From contig NW_024881572.1 in the NCBI RefSeq assembly GCF_019059575.1, forward strand, positions 372,001 to 436,000: a stretch of 64,000 nucleotides of DNA. The letters run 5' to 3'. The notes under the pieces were generated by a model. That model did no database searches, was not told the DNA's origin, and saw only the letters and a list, made by a program, of their open reading frames with translations. The position numbers were made by a program, and so were the translations under genes. Every line of letters starts with the position of its first letter. Position 1 is the first letter of the stretch. This DNA is from Amphibalanus amphitrite. Its lineage: Eukaryota > Arthropoda > Thecostraca > Balanomorpha > Balanidae. Of this stretch, positions 12,501 to 24,500 are shown one piece after another.

Positions 12501-15500
12501 ACACCATGGCTGCAGCCTACTCGGTCAGCCAGACCCCGTCAGTCACACAATCAACCACAGACGTCCGTCCCTGGTCAGCCACACAGTCCTGCGCCCCACC
12601 CGCGCCGTACTGGTGTCGGCGCAGCAAGCTCCGACCTCGGGAAAGTGCGGCCGCCCCGCCCCGCCCAGCGCGGAGCGGAGCACACCCTCCCCCGGCACGG
12701 CTTTCCCCGCCGGCCGCCGCCTCACGCAGTCCGATACCACCGCATACCAGCAGCCGCCGGTCAACGCCGGGGCCAAGACCCGCACTGCTGCGGAAACTGG
12801 CAACAGCAGCCTTCCACGAGCTGCACATTGTAATTCCAGATAAAACTGAGAATGCAGTGCATGGTCCTTCCTTTTTGAATTGCTTTCTCTCAATTTTTTT
12901 TTTCTGTAGCATTCTAGCAGTGTATAGCAATATGCTTGGCTGAAGGAAACATGTCTGATCCAGACTCGATCTGGTGACCCCACGCTATCACAGGGCCCAC
13001 ATCAGCCACCTGAGCCACCAGGCCAGGATCAGTTATCCCAGACCGAGCTCCAGACTGATCCGGGTGACACCGGTCAAAGTCGGGTCAGCCCAGCCCGGGC
13101 AGTCTTACAGAGACCAGCCGGCGCCGCCCGCCCACCGCGCGCAGCCACCGCGCTGCGCTGGGGGCTGGGGCTGCTGCAGTGGCCTCCTGTCTGCTCAGTA
13201 CAGCCACCGCGCTGCGCTGGGGGCTGGGGCTGCTGCAGTGGCCTCCTGTCTGCTCAGCGGCCGATCAGCACCGCTGACGTCAGCAGCGCCAGGTAATGAC
13301 CGGTCACGTGACGATCACATGGCGGCTGCAGCCGGGCGCGGAGGCTGCGGGTCGGAGCTCTCATGGGAGGCGGCCCGGCAACAGACGGGGCCGAGGCCCG
13401 GCCGGGGAGAGCGACGGTCCATGATCGCACAGGCCTCATTAGGTATGCGGCTCGCGCACCGGTCAAGATTGGTCACAGTGACGGATGTTCCCACGCCGTG
13501 ACCGGTAGTTTCGGCAACTGTGGGTAGTTTACAGCAAGGACGTGGCCGTACGGGTAAATATAAAACATATATGATTCCCCGTCGTCGGAGAGGCGCCCAG
13601 CGCAGACAGCGCGGCATGTTTTATCCAGTTTCGATTGTCTCCCACATTGTCAAATCCTCATCGATCATTGTTATGGATTAATGTCTCCCAACGATCAGGG
13701 AAATTCTCATGGAAGAGTCACCGCGCCTCCTCAAACACGGAAGAGCCCGATCCATCAGAGCCAAATAAGGAAGCCCCGCACAGGAGAGGGCTGTCAGTCA
13801 AGTGTGGGGTGTGGGGGTCAAGTCAAGTCATTCAGAGTGTGGGGGTGCTGATTTCGGTACCGGAAGTCTGAGCGAGTCGAGAGTAGAGTGACCTCACCCA
13901 GACAGCCTGAATTCAGAGCAGTGTGCAATCGTCATGCTCTGAATGTAGCTAATTGTGAAATTAAAGGTGGAGCTCTACTGGTGTTGCCACTCGAAGTTGG
14001 ACCACGCCATATTCAGCTTTGATAGAAAGGAAGCCTATTTTCCGGAGCAGAGTCCCGTTTGTGCATCTCCTGCGTAAGGAGAGAGTCAGGGTGAGTTTGG
14101 ACAGAGTCCCTGGACAGAGTCCGGACTCTGGCGCCGGTCCTTTCACTCCCCGTTCGGCTGGCGGGGCCGGGTGTCGGTCCACCGACCACACCGCCCGGTC
14201 CCCGACTGCCTCTCACGGTCCTCGGCAGGTGGTGTAAGCGCCATGTCGCCACCGGACCGGCGCGGCTCTGTCGGCAGCGGCCAGAGGACCGAGGAGGTGT
14301 CTGACAGACGGCACCAAACTGTCACCGCTGTCCTCCAGCTGCCACCCGACTGTCACCTGCCACTGAACACCACGCTCACCAGCTGTCAGATTCTGTGCCC
14401 GGATACAAAGGATGTGGATAGCAGGTCACACCGTCTGAGCCTGTGCTACTTATCCCACCGGTTAGCTAGACACTCATTCAGATTCTATTCGGAAAATCAC
14501 ACGAGCGTACCCTACTTTTCCAGCCTTTTATCACCCCACACTATTCAACTATGGTCGTGTGTTGCTCTCGAGCCTGGCCTTGGCTCGGTCGGCGCGGTTC
14601 CTGCCGCACAGAGCTGGCCGGTTCCAGTCGGAGCAGCCCCGCGCACGGCGCCGCCCCACCCCTGACCCCGCAGTGACCCTGGCGGTGCCGCCGGTCGTGA
14701 CCGAACGGCGCGGTGACAGGGGGCGGGGGGGCTGCAGCTGCATACCGCTGCTCAGTGAGCCAGCGAGAGGGCATTGGTGCGGTTAACTGTTTAATTGACA
14801 CAGCGACGCAGTTTCACCGAGCTATCAACCAGTGTAATGATGCGCGCTAAATTAATCCACAGCGCAGTACACTTAACCACTCATCAAGCAAATACACAGC
14901 TGTATGTGCATTTGCATGATGCAGTGAGTTCGTCCTCTGCAGGGGTCCGCAGTCCCCTCCCCCTCCCCTCCCGACTCCCAGTCGGCGCGGCGGTCAGACC
15001 CGGCGGCGCCCGGGTGTGGCTGCATGGACCCGTTCCGGATCAGCCGACCAGCCGGCCGGTCGGGCGGCGTGGTCGGGCGGGCGTGCCGGTCCATTTTAGC
15101 TCGCCGGCCGGTCCCGGCGGTCAGGCGGCGCGGCCGGTCCATTTTGGCTCAGCCCGCCGGCGCCCCACACCTCCGCCGCGCCGTTCAGAGAAAGCTGCCG
15201 CCGTGGGTCATTAGCCGGCCGCCGGGAGTATGTACGGCTCCTGCCTCCGTCCAGGGACTGATAGAGAGCGGGCCGGCGCTCCGGGCCGACCGGCCAGCCC
15301 GACGGCTCCGGCTCGGCACCAGGAAGCAGTCGACGCCCGGCCGCAGCCGCCGGCGTGGGTGCCGCCGCGCCGGGCAGCTGTGCACTGTGAAGGTGTTCGC
15401 TTAAATGGTGAAAATTATCAGCAAACTGCAGTAAACTGTTGCGGAGAATGACTCGGTGCAAGAGCACGCCAAGGGGCAGTGGCACAGGGAAGGAAGGTAA

Positions 15501-18500
15501 ATACCAAACAGCTGACGCCGGCCGCTCCGCCGTCGCACCCACGTCACACATACGAGGTCAGAGCCGCGGGAGGCGCCGGCGCTCCTCTGCCCACCTACCC
15601 CTCTGCCGGTGCCATGGCGGCCGGCCGGTGAGTCGTCCCGCCGCGCAGCTCGCCGATCGCACACTCACTTCTCACACCGGCGCTCACACTCGCGCCGCTC
15701 TCACAGCTGCCGTGTCTTCACAAAGGCGAGAACGAGCGAAATGCGGCCGGCGCCGCTGGCCCTGCGCCCGGTCCGGTGACGTCACCCGCAGGCAGAGTGA
15801 CGTCACAGACAGGCCGTGTCTGACGTCAGACAGCCGACGGACGGGGTGGCGCGGCAGGTCGGAAGGACAGCCCGACCCGCTGGGGTTAGCAAAGACACAG
15901 CAGTCGCTGACGGCTAAAAAATAGTTTGTAGCTCATCTCGCATAGTCGTCATATTTAGGCGAAGAGATGGTTAGGATGACAGGAAGATTGCCCGTCGCAA
16001 CAGTTGGAAAACGATATGACTGCTTCGACTGTCCATACGCTATGCCATGCCACACGACCCCTCTGTGCTGATTACATTCATGGAGGGTCATACTTGGAAC
16101 AAAGAGTTCCAGTGGAGACGGCGCATCCCTGCTCCCCAGAATCTGACGAGAGGAAACTGTAGGGACACCAAGCAGGCCTTGCAAAAGACATTCGTCCGCG
16201 TTGTTCCCGTGTGCAACTGCAAATTGGACAGTGCACTCGTCCAATGCACCGTGCACAGTAACCCATCCACAGTGCACACTCAACCCTTACATAGAGACGG
16301 GGTGGAGTGGAGGGAAGAGAACCTATAAGAGAGAAGACCCTTTCTGTTGCCAAAGATGAGCCAAAGTTGAGCCAAAGATGAAATGGGATCGAGAAAAAAA
16401 ACTATTATTGGACTCACCGCGGCGTTTTGAACAGACAACGAACTCACTCACTCCGTGAACACATCAGCTATGGTTTCAATGCAGCCCTTTGATCAGCTCC
16501 AATGGCAGCTTTGCGTCAGTGTTTACAGTCTCCATAAACCGACACGAACAGCATGCGTCCCAGTTTCGGGCAAACTAGGCTGATGCATTGATCGATCATT
16601 GAATCGACAATGCCAGGCACAGGCATACGACCAGGAACTGCGGGTCGCAGCGCAGTAACCCGCCCAGTTTTTGTCGCAAGCGCCACAAAAACCCGATCTC
16701 GGTAAGCTCAAACAAAACAACACCGAACTTCATTAACCAGGTCCCATCTCGCTCACTTCCTGCCAAAGGTGGGACTCGTTACCACCAAAACCACGCTGTT
16801 TATGCGTATCCAACGCTGCGGCCTTGACTGGCGCCGTGGGAGTCGGAGCCCTCCTGACCCCAGTTCGACCCCGCGGCTGACTCCAACGACCCTGACTCGC
16901 CCCGTGGCTAACTCTGCCGACACTGACTTGACCCTGCAGCTGACTCCACTGACCCTGACTCGACCTCAGTTCTCGGCCTCGAGGGGAACCAGAGCGCCGC
17001 TGAGCCTGGCGCCGGTCTGCGTGTGACGCCTCCGTTCGAGGCGGCATGGCGTGGCCGGCGGAGACGCACTCAGTACGCAGTGGGGCCATCAGAGTCGCAA
17101 GGTCGGTTGACATGACCCACACCACCCCACGCGATACGCATCCATGCATAAACGCAGAAGTGCGCAGTAGAAATGGTCTGATACGATTCATGCTTTCGGC
17201 GGCGACATTCAAGAGTCGCTCGAAATTCGCGTCAATGAACGTCTCATGTGAAGACAATTACATTCCGCTGCACAATAGAACAAACCTTGAGCGGAGCATG
17301 CCAGCATGTCAGCTGCATAACTCGTTTGGCGTGACTTCCATTGTAATAGCTCAATAACGTCCCGTCAATGAAGGAACACAAACAAACCCTTGTCATAGCA
17401 GCGCACCCTGCATTCATCCATGCCCTGTGAGTCTGTGTCTGACTCAGCAGCCGTCGTGTGTGCCTGCTGCAAACAGGCGCTGCTGATCACAGCCGTGCCG
17501 CCTCTGAGAGGAAGACGCCGCTCCTCTCCAAACCACCCGGCGCTACTCCACTGTACACACAGTCAACACAGACAGACAGACAGACAGACAGACATAACAG
17601 CGCTGAACAAACGGCACCCACCCCCAAACGGTGCTGGCCGGCCGACTATGTCAGTAGCTACTCATTCATGCACCAGCTGGTCAAACATACACAGTTCTCA
17701 GCCAATCTAAACAGGTGAAATCTGTTCAGTAGCTTCCCACGGACAGAGAAGGCAGGTAATCAGAAATCGGTGGTTCTTATTAGGTGGGTGACGGTGTTTC
17801 AGCATTTATTGCGGAGCGACAGGTGGAGCAAAATGACGAGAATTCAGTAGAAACAAATGGAACGTCGTGCCTCAGGATAAGTCTCTAGGTACAAATTTAG
17901 ATAGCATGAATCATGTTATCTACGGTATCTGCAATGGTGGAAAAAGTAGTTTGTGTAACCATAGCAGTAGAAAAGTAGTGACAGAATAACTGCCACAAGC
18001 ATCGTGTGCAACGCATGTGGTTATTGTTATTGGTAAAGAAGCCTCAGATGCCTAAGCAGGTTAACGATTTCACAAACTATTAGGCACGGCGTAACATATT
18101 TTGACATCCTCTGTCTGATTCAATAAACAAATCTGTCATTCACTGCCGTCACCTCCGACCTCGGGCCCAGCCGGAACCGTGGCGAGGCCAGCGAACACGC
18201 ACATCATCCGAGAGGCGGTGGTGGGTGACGAGCGCGCTCGTAAATTGGGACCAGCCGATCGGCTCTGACGGTGCAAAATCAGATAAAAAAGACCCCTATG
18301 TGCTGAAGGACGTTTCTTCGCTATTGTCCTCATACACAAACGGATCGCCAGTATGAAACGCCCCTCGTCGAGCGCTCACCTTTTTCTGTTTCTTAGCCGG
18401 CCGCAGACGCGACAGAATCTTCTTGTGTTTGATTTTGGCCCGCAGCGAGCCGAACCAATCGAACGGCCGCAAGTACATCTCCACGTCAGCCAGCGAGATG

Positions 18501-21500
18501 CGCCGCTTCATCGATCGCCTCTGTTCCGGCTCCGCGTCCGGCTTCTGTTCCTCCTCCTTCCCCTCCGTCTCCGGCACCGGCTCCAGCGCCGGCGCCGGCT
18601 CCGACAGTTCCGTTATCGTCACCGACATGGCGCCACGGCGAGAGTACGCCCTGCCCCGACGGCGCGCGGCCCACGACTGGCTACCGCCGCACCGCCGCCG
18701 CCGAGCGACGAGCGACGGGCGGCCCGGAGAGGCGGTACCTACCCGCCGCCGGCCAGGCTCAGCTCCCGGTCCGCTCCCGGAGCCTTTGGACCGAGCCGAA
18801 ACACATGAAAAACACGTAACCAACACGTGACGAGGCACATGGCGAGCCATGCGGCGCGGCGACGAGCGTCTGAGCGCGCACCTTTCGCACCAGATGCCCC
18901 GTGCGATAGGCTAACTGAGCTACGTGGGACGCAAACACAACACCATTCGCAGCGTCCGCGGAATTCTGAGCGGAATTCTGAGCGGAGCAGAACGGAACTG
19001 GACACAATCGGAGACGGAAGAGGCGATGACAGTTGCGATGTCCCAGATTCGGTCGTCTCCGGGTGTTCTGTGTCAGAACAGGTGACCCTGCCGGTGACAC
19101 GGCAGCAGCGAAAAGGCGTCCAGCGATACCGGACTGAGCCGGTGCCGGGCGGTTTCCAATAGACCAGACACACCGCACAATGGTGTCTGTCGCCGGTATA
19201 CCGTCCTCCTCACACGCCCGGCATGGCAATCAGGGGAGAGTGGGACCGGACAGCGCGCTGCTGCAGGGACTGGCGTCTGTAGACGGCCCGCGGACTCAGA
19301 GACCAGTCCGACCTCTACCCTAGAGGTGTCGTACAGCCGACGGTTCGGGAGCCCCACACTCTCCGCACAGCCCCCGCTACCGGCCGGGGTTCACCAGAGA
19401 GTTGCAGTCACCGGGCTTCTCTCGGAGGGGTGGTGTGTTGTGACGCGTCGCAGTCACCAAGTACGTGGCTCAGGGCAACAAGATAAAATAAAGGGTATAG
19501 CGGCCAGACACGGAAAATGCGGAACATTTAGGAGCAGAAGAACTGAATAAAAAGTCGCAGAAACCAAGTTGAGAAAGATAATAACATTATCAGTTAGAGC
19601 GGTTTCAGTTCTATGCGACACACCTGTAGTTTTCATGACATCTTCAGTCGAGTATCCGCTGGGTTTGAACATCACTTTAAATGCATGAGCAGACCGTGCT
19701 ATTTGAACAGCCTACATGTCACCTTCACCGGTCCGACTCCCAACGGCTTATGATAAACCTGTGATGTCCTTCACACACAGACACAGTGCACATTTCCTGG
19801 TTGCATGACCCCGCGTGGCAGCTGGGCAACGCGGAACACAGTCGGCAGCGCGCCACCCTCGGATGTGTCTCCCCAATAATCCACGGGCCGGGACAGTCGC
19901 GGCCGTGCTGCAGACAAGGCCACGGCCACGGGCCGGCGGCACGGGACGGGAGCGTGCGTACCCGGTCTGAACAGTGTGGGGGAAGGGGGGAGGGGTGAGT
20001 ATACCCCGGCCGAGCGGTGGGGGGGGGGGGGGCGGCCAGTCTGTCCAGATATACCACGGCCCGGGCGGCTGGTCGCAGACACAGTCCGTTCAGAGGTATA
20101 GTGATCTACACCGGCAGATGGCCCTGAAGCAGTAGCGGCGGAACACCTTCAATTAAGGGGGGGGGCACTGCCGACTTTTGGTCCCATTCTTTCCATGCAA
20201 CGCCCATAGGGATAATGTTAAAATGTCAAAATCAAAGGGGGCACGGTGCCCCGGTGCCCTCCCCGTTCCGCCGCCTATGCCCTGAAGGCCTCATCAGCCC
20301 TCAGCTGCACCGCTCGACCCAGATCAGCCGCAAATAGGCGGCCGTCTGCTGTGGATCGGCACCGGTGACCCCCAGTCACCGTCAGAGACTCACAGGAGTA
20401 GCTCCACACAGCCCCCAATTGCCAAAAAATATGTCCGGGCGTTACTGGGCGCCTCCATTAATATACAGCTCGGTAAAACAAACGATATGATTACCGAACA
20501 TCAGTCACTCTTTGAACAAACTTTCTTCCCACCCAATCCAACAAAGATCAGTTCAGATAGGCTCTTGGCTATTCATCTTGTCAGCTGAGATGGCCGTAAG
20601 GTATGCTGGAGGTATGGATGATATATATAAGAAGACACGGTCCCAGAGGGTCCGCATTACCCCTGAAGCACCAGAGCCAACAGAAGATAATCCGCGAGAG
20701 TCGCAGTTGAGGCCACACAGGAACGGCGACCCTTCTCCGGCTTATGATGATTACAATAATAAAAACAGCAGCTTCCTCGTTGCAGGCTTTGTCTAATCCA
20801 AATTACCATCCACATCCCCTAATGAGATACGGGTAACTAGTACTTAGACGGATAACAACGTGATTAATCAAATATCTAACTATAAAAAATGCAGAGCTTT
20901 GTGAATGCGGAAATAAAAATATCCGTAAGAGGTTAATTGTTTGCCAGCTCCGGGACCAATTACGAGAAAACCTTCACACCAGTATAAAAATAAGCAACAA
21001 GATAGTGTTTATAAGGGAAATCAGGTACACATGTCAATTGTCTAGGAAGCAAATGCCGTACGTACAACATGGAGATCAATTGTCAACCAAGGTTTTGAGA
21101 CCATGAAGACTCGCGGAAAATGAGCGCATTGCTAGTAATTCTGAGCGGCACCGGCAGACCGTCTCGATCTCAGCAGTGACGCCGGAACTGACTGAGCACT
21201 TTGAAGTCTCCCGTAGTCCGCCTCCAGCCCCGCAGGGAGACAGAACTCCACTGATCATAGACACATCTACATGCTCAGACAAACGCCAGCAAGTCAGACA
21301 CCTCGAGCAAAGCACGATACTTCCATCACGGAAACAGCACAGTTCGCTACACTTAATCATCACAGCACCAAACAGTACACAGACAACCCCCGACTGCCTC
21401 TACCACTCCCACACCTATCCGTGCTTCTATCCTCAGGATACTGAAATCCTTCTCCTCCACGCCGCAACCCCCCTCCGGGCTGGACAGGCAACTTTATCTC

Positions 21501-24500
21501 ATGCGGGCTGCTCCCTTGGAGCGGCACCGCTGCTCCTGAGGGAGCGCACCCCGTAGCCGGGTGCAGTGAGTGCCTTGGGGCTGGGTGGCCTGTCCTCTGG
21601 ACGGGCTCAGCCCCGGCGACTCACTAGGGTGCCTGCCCAGACCAATGTCTCCCCCTAATTCCTATCATCCTTCCGGCTCTGCAATGGTCTTGTCGACCGA
21701 AAGGGCCTAACCCAACAAAACAAACAAACAAACAATCTACCACTCCCTTTCGCTGCTCAACCCCTACATTCAGCCTCTTCCACAGTGACTCCTCGACACA
21801 CGGCACACATCTCCTGCGCCCACACTCTACAGCTCCCCCTCTCCCATCAGCGCGGTCCGAGCAGGCGACAGCTGACATGCGTCGATGCCAGGCCCGTGCA
21901 GCTGGACACAGTGAGACACAGATCCGAGACAGGCGCGCACACACTGCCTACAGCAGGGGAGGGAGGCAGGGACGGTGCCGGGACGGACGGACCATGGCAG
22001 GCGGACAAACGACACCCCCGAGTGGCTTAACTCAAATTTCCAGAAATGTCGCTTTAGTTATTCACAAACGATGAATCTTAAACGCGTCGATTATGCCATT
22101 TACGTTTCTGTCGTACTATAAATTTAGCTCAACAAATCCTTTTTTTGCATCCAATAAAGCGCCGTATCATTCACCGCTAAGCAAATCGTTTTAGTACAAT
22201 TCTCCAGACTATCAACTAGCGACATTCGTAAGCCTGGTGTCCTGAGTGCCGTGTGATGTCCTTTGTCCGCCAGTCAGCTGGGGTCGGGTCGGGTCGGCTG
22301 GGGTCGGGTCGGGTCGGGTGGGGTCGCGGTCTGTCCTACGGCCGGGCGATGCAGAGTAGCGCGACTAGAGGCCCTACTGGCAGCCAGTGCGGGCGGGCGC
22401 GGTGGCGCACTACGCAGGTCAGTGAAGACGGCAACACGGGGACATCGAGGGACACACATACGGTGAAGGGCGACGAACGGTAGGAAATGACGGGAAACAG
22501 TCGCAGAAACAAAGGGGACAATGAGGGAAACACAAGTAGTAGGACGAGGTGAACCAAAGAAGTGGCAGGGTCCGGCCTGGGGAAGGGGAAGGAACGGCAT
22601 GGGGCACGACGGACGATGGAAGATGGCAGAACACGTGTTAACCACAGGAGACGATAGAGCAATATCGGGGAGGGGTCTCAAGATGCAGACATGGATTACA
22701 GGGCAGTTCTAATTACTCTACCAGACGCCATTACTAATATCAGGAGGGTGGCAATGGTAGGGGCCGGGAACAAATGGTACCAATCCTGATTGACGATGCG
22801 TAAATGGGATTAAAATAGCTGTCTTTTTTAGATAATTAAATTTATTGGGTTCTTCTTTATCCGCCAAACAAACAAGTGCAGCTGATATGTTTTTGTACCG
22901 ACACGTAAAACGTCGGACCGCTGCCGGCACTGACAGGAACGTATGACATAAGAAGCGGAAAATCGCTCGCTGGAGGGACCGGGGCTGGGATAAGGTCCAA
23001 GGCAGCGGGTGGAGGGGCAGTGAGGGGCGGCTCTAACAGTGACTAGGGCCCGGCGGAGCAGAGGCGGGTACAGCTACGGCGCGCTCTATCTCTAGCTACC
23101 GTTGCGGCGCGGCGTGGCGCGGCCGGCCGGTTACCTCGCTAAATTCCTCCTCTGACGTGGCCGAAGTCTGGCTTTTGATCATACTATACAGCTTTACGTA
23201 GGGGGCCTTTATCACCTGAGCGGGGCGGAGCGACGGGCTGTGGTCAGACAGAGCGCGGCCACCCGCCGGCAGACACACGACCGCAGACACAGACACAGAC
23301 AGACACACAGACGGGGGCGGCCGAGACCCGGCGCAGAAGCGGTAATCGGTCAGCCGCCAATCAGAGAATCCACAGAGGAGAGACAGAGATAGCACGGTGC
23401 CGTGAAAGAGATAGTTAGATGTGAATAAGACAAGAAGATTAGTTCAGAGTAGATAAAGTGTAGCGCAATCGGAAAAAGAGAAGTAAATAGAGTTAGCAGA
23501 CCGGGTGAGAATGCAACGCAGATCGGTGAGTCAGATCACAGACCACCCCACCTCCCGGGTCCGCCCACCCGTACCCCGTACACACGGCGCCCGGTACCGG
23601 TCCCGGCCGCCACTCACCTCCCAGCTCTGCTTGGGCAGCTGTTTGGGCAGGTCCATGAGACCCGACTCGCCCGGTGCGGCGTCACTGGACGCCGTCGCGT
23701 CGCCCTCCTCACACTCCCAGATATCTGTCGACAGGGGGAACGAGTCAGTCAGTGGTACAGAGAAACGAGCCCGCAAACCATCGCAGGACACAAACCATTG
23801 CAGAGCTGCGCGCCGATAACATACAACGGTGCTTGTTAGGCAAGTCTGACCATTTTTTTTTTATAATTGTTCTATAAAAATAGGTAAAAAGATACATCCA
23901 AGCTTAGTTCCAATATCATGGTTAATGTAAAGAACCTGCTAAAAAATAACAGCGCTAAGCCGGAAAACGGACGGACCTACTGCAAACGATGCACTGGATC
24001 CCGTTGGCACGCCGGATTTCACAGGCGGGTGATAAGTTCATGAGCGCGCGTGTGATGTTATCTCCCTTAGTTGTTTCACTATGTATCGCGCTATTGCCAA
24101 CAACAAACGGTTTGTATCATGTCATATTATCACCATGCATGGCGCGTTCTAAATTGTATGTGGGCCACACATAAACACAGGAGGCGAAGCTTATCTTAAC
24201 CTTTTAGTGCGACATAGTACCTAATCATCTTTCAAAAACAGCATAATAACTAACTTAATATTAAAGAAAGGATCGAGTGGGCGCAGATACAAGAAAATGT
24301 ATAAATACGTTCTTTCACTGGCAATGAGTATGAAAGCCCAAAGATTTGCGTCTTTCTAGGACCATGATCAAGGACATGCCTTAATCACCTCAAGACTGAC
24401 CTAAAAATTTCGGTTTTTCACGATCTTTGTTCATGAAACTCGTGCATTAGTAATGTCATAGGGGAGAGTGGGGTAAGATGCCCAGGGTGGGAAAGACGCC

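Larger units (their letters stand above)
11608..18379 (-). other. OXR1 intron: minisatellites, CRE sites, no coding exon seen
   Basis: Holds a degenerate AGCGAACAGCGAACACGG repeat (about 11805-11995), the 36 bp minisatellite, a 59 bp direct duplication, CRE sites at 13275 and 15777-15828, degenerate GACCCTGACTCG repeats near 16845-16975, and an (ACAG)n run near 17570-17592. Long open frames on both strands are GC shadows. Confidence 0.6.
18629..23134 (-). other. OXR1 intron, includes likely internal promoter and two small elements
   Basis: About 18629-18830 is CpG-rich and directly upstream of the ATG at 18628, so it is the natural promoter or 5' UTR of the short isoform. Further up lie a hAT-like MITE (20130), a SINE-like element (21411) and a GGGTC-type repeat (22273-22326). 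No coding exon seen. Confidence 0.6.

Noticed and set aside
11950-12843. 297-codon plus-strand open frame
   Set aside because: About a third is the 36 bp minisatellite (TLSTIKTPFTTN repeats); the rest is GC-rich intron with no domain or splice context.
12950-13024. tRNA-like stretch on the minus strand (GGCTCAGGTGGCTGA and a GATCGAGTCTGG T-arm)
   Set aside because: The acceptor and D stems do not pair; at best a tRNA-derived repeat remnant.
18880-18930. GTAGCTCAGTTAG A-box-like motif on the minus strand
   Set aside because: No B box or full cloverleaf follows.
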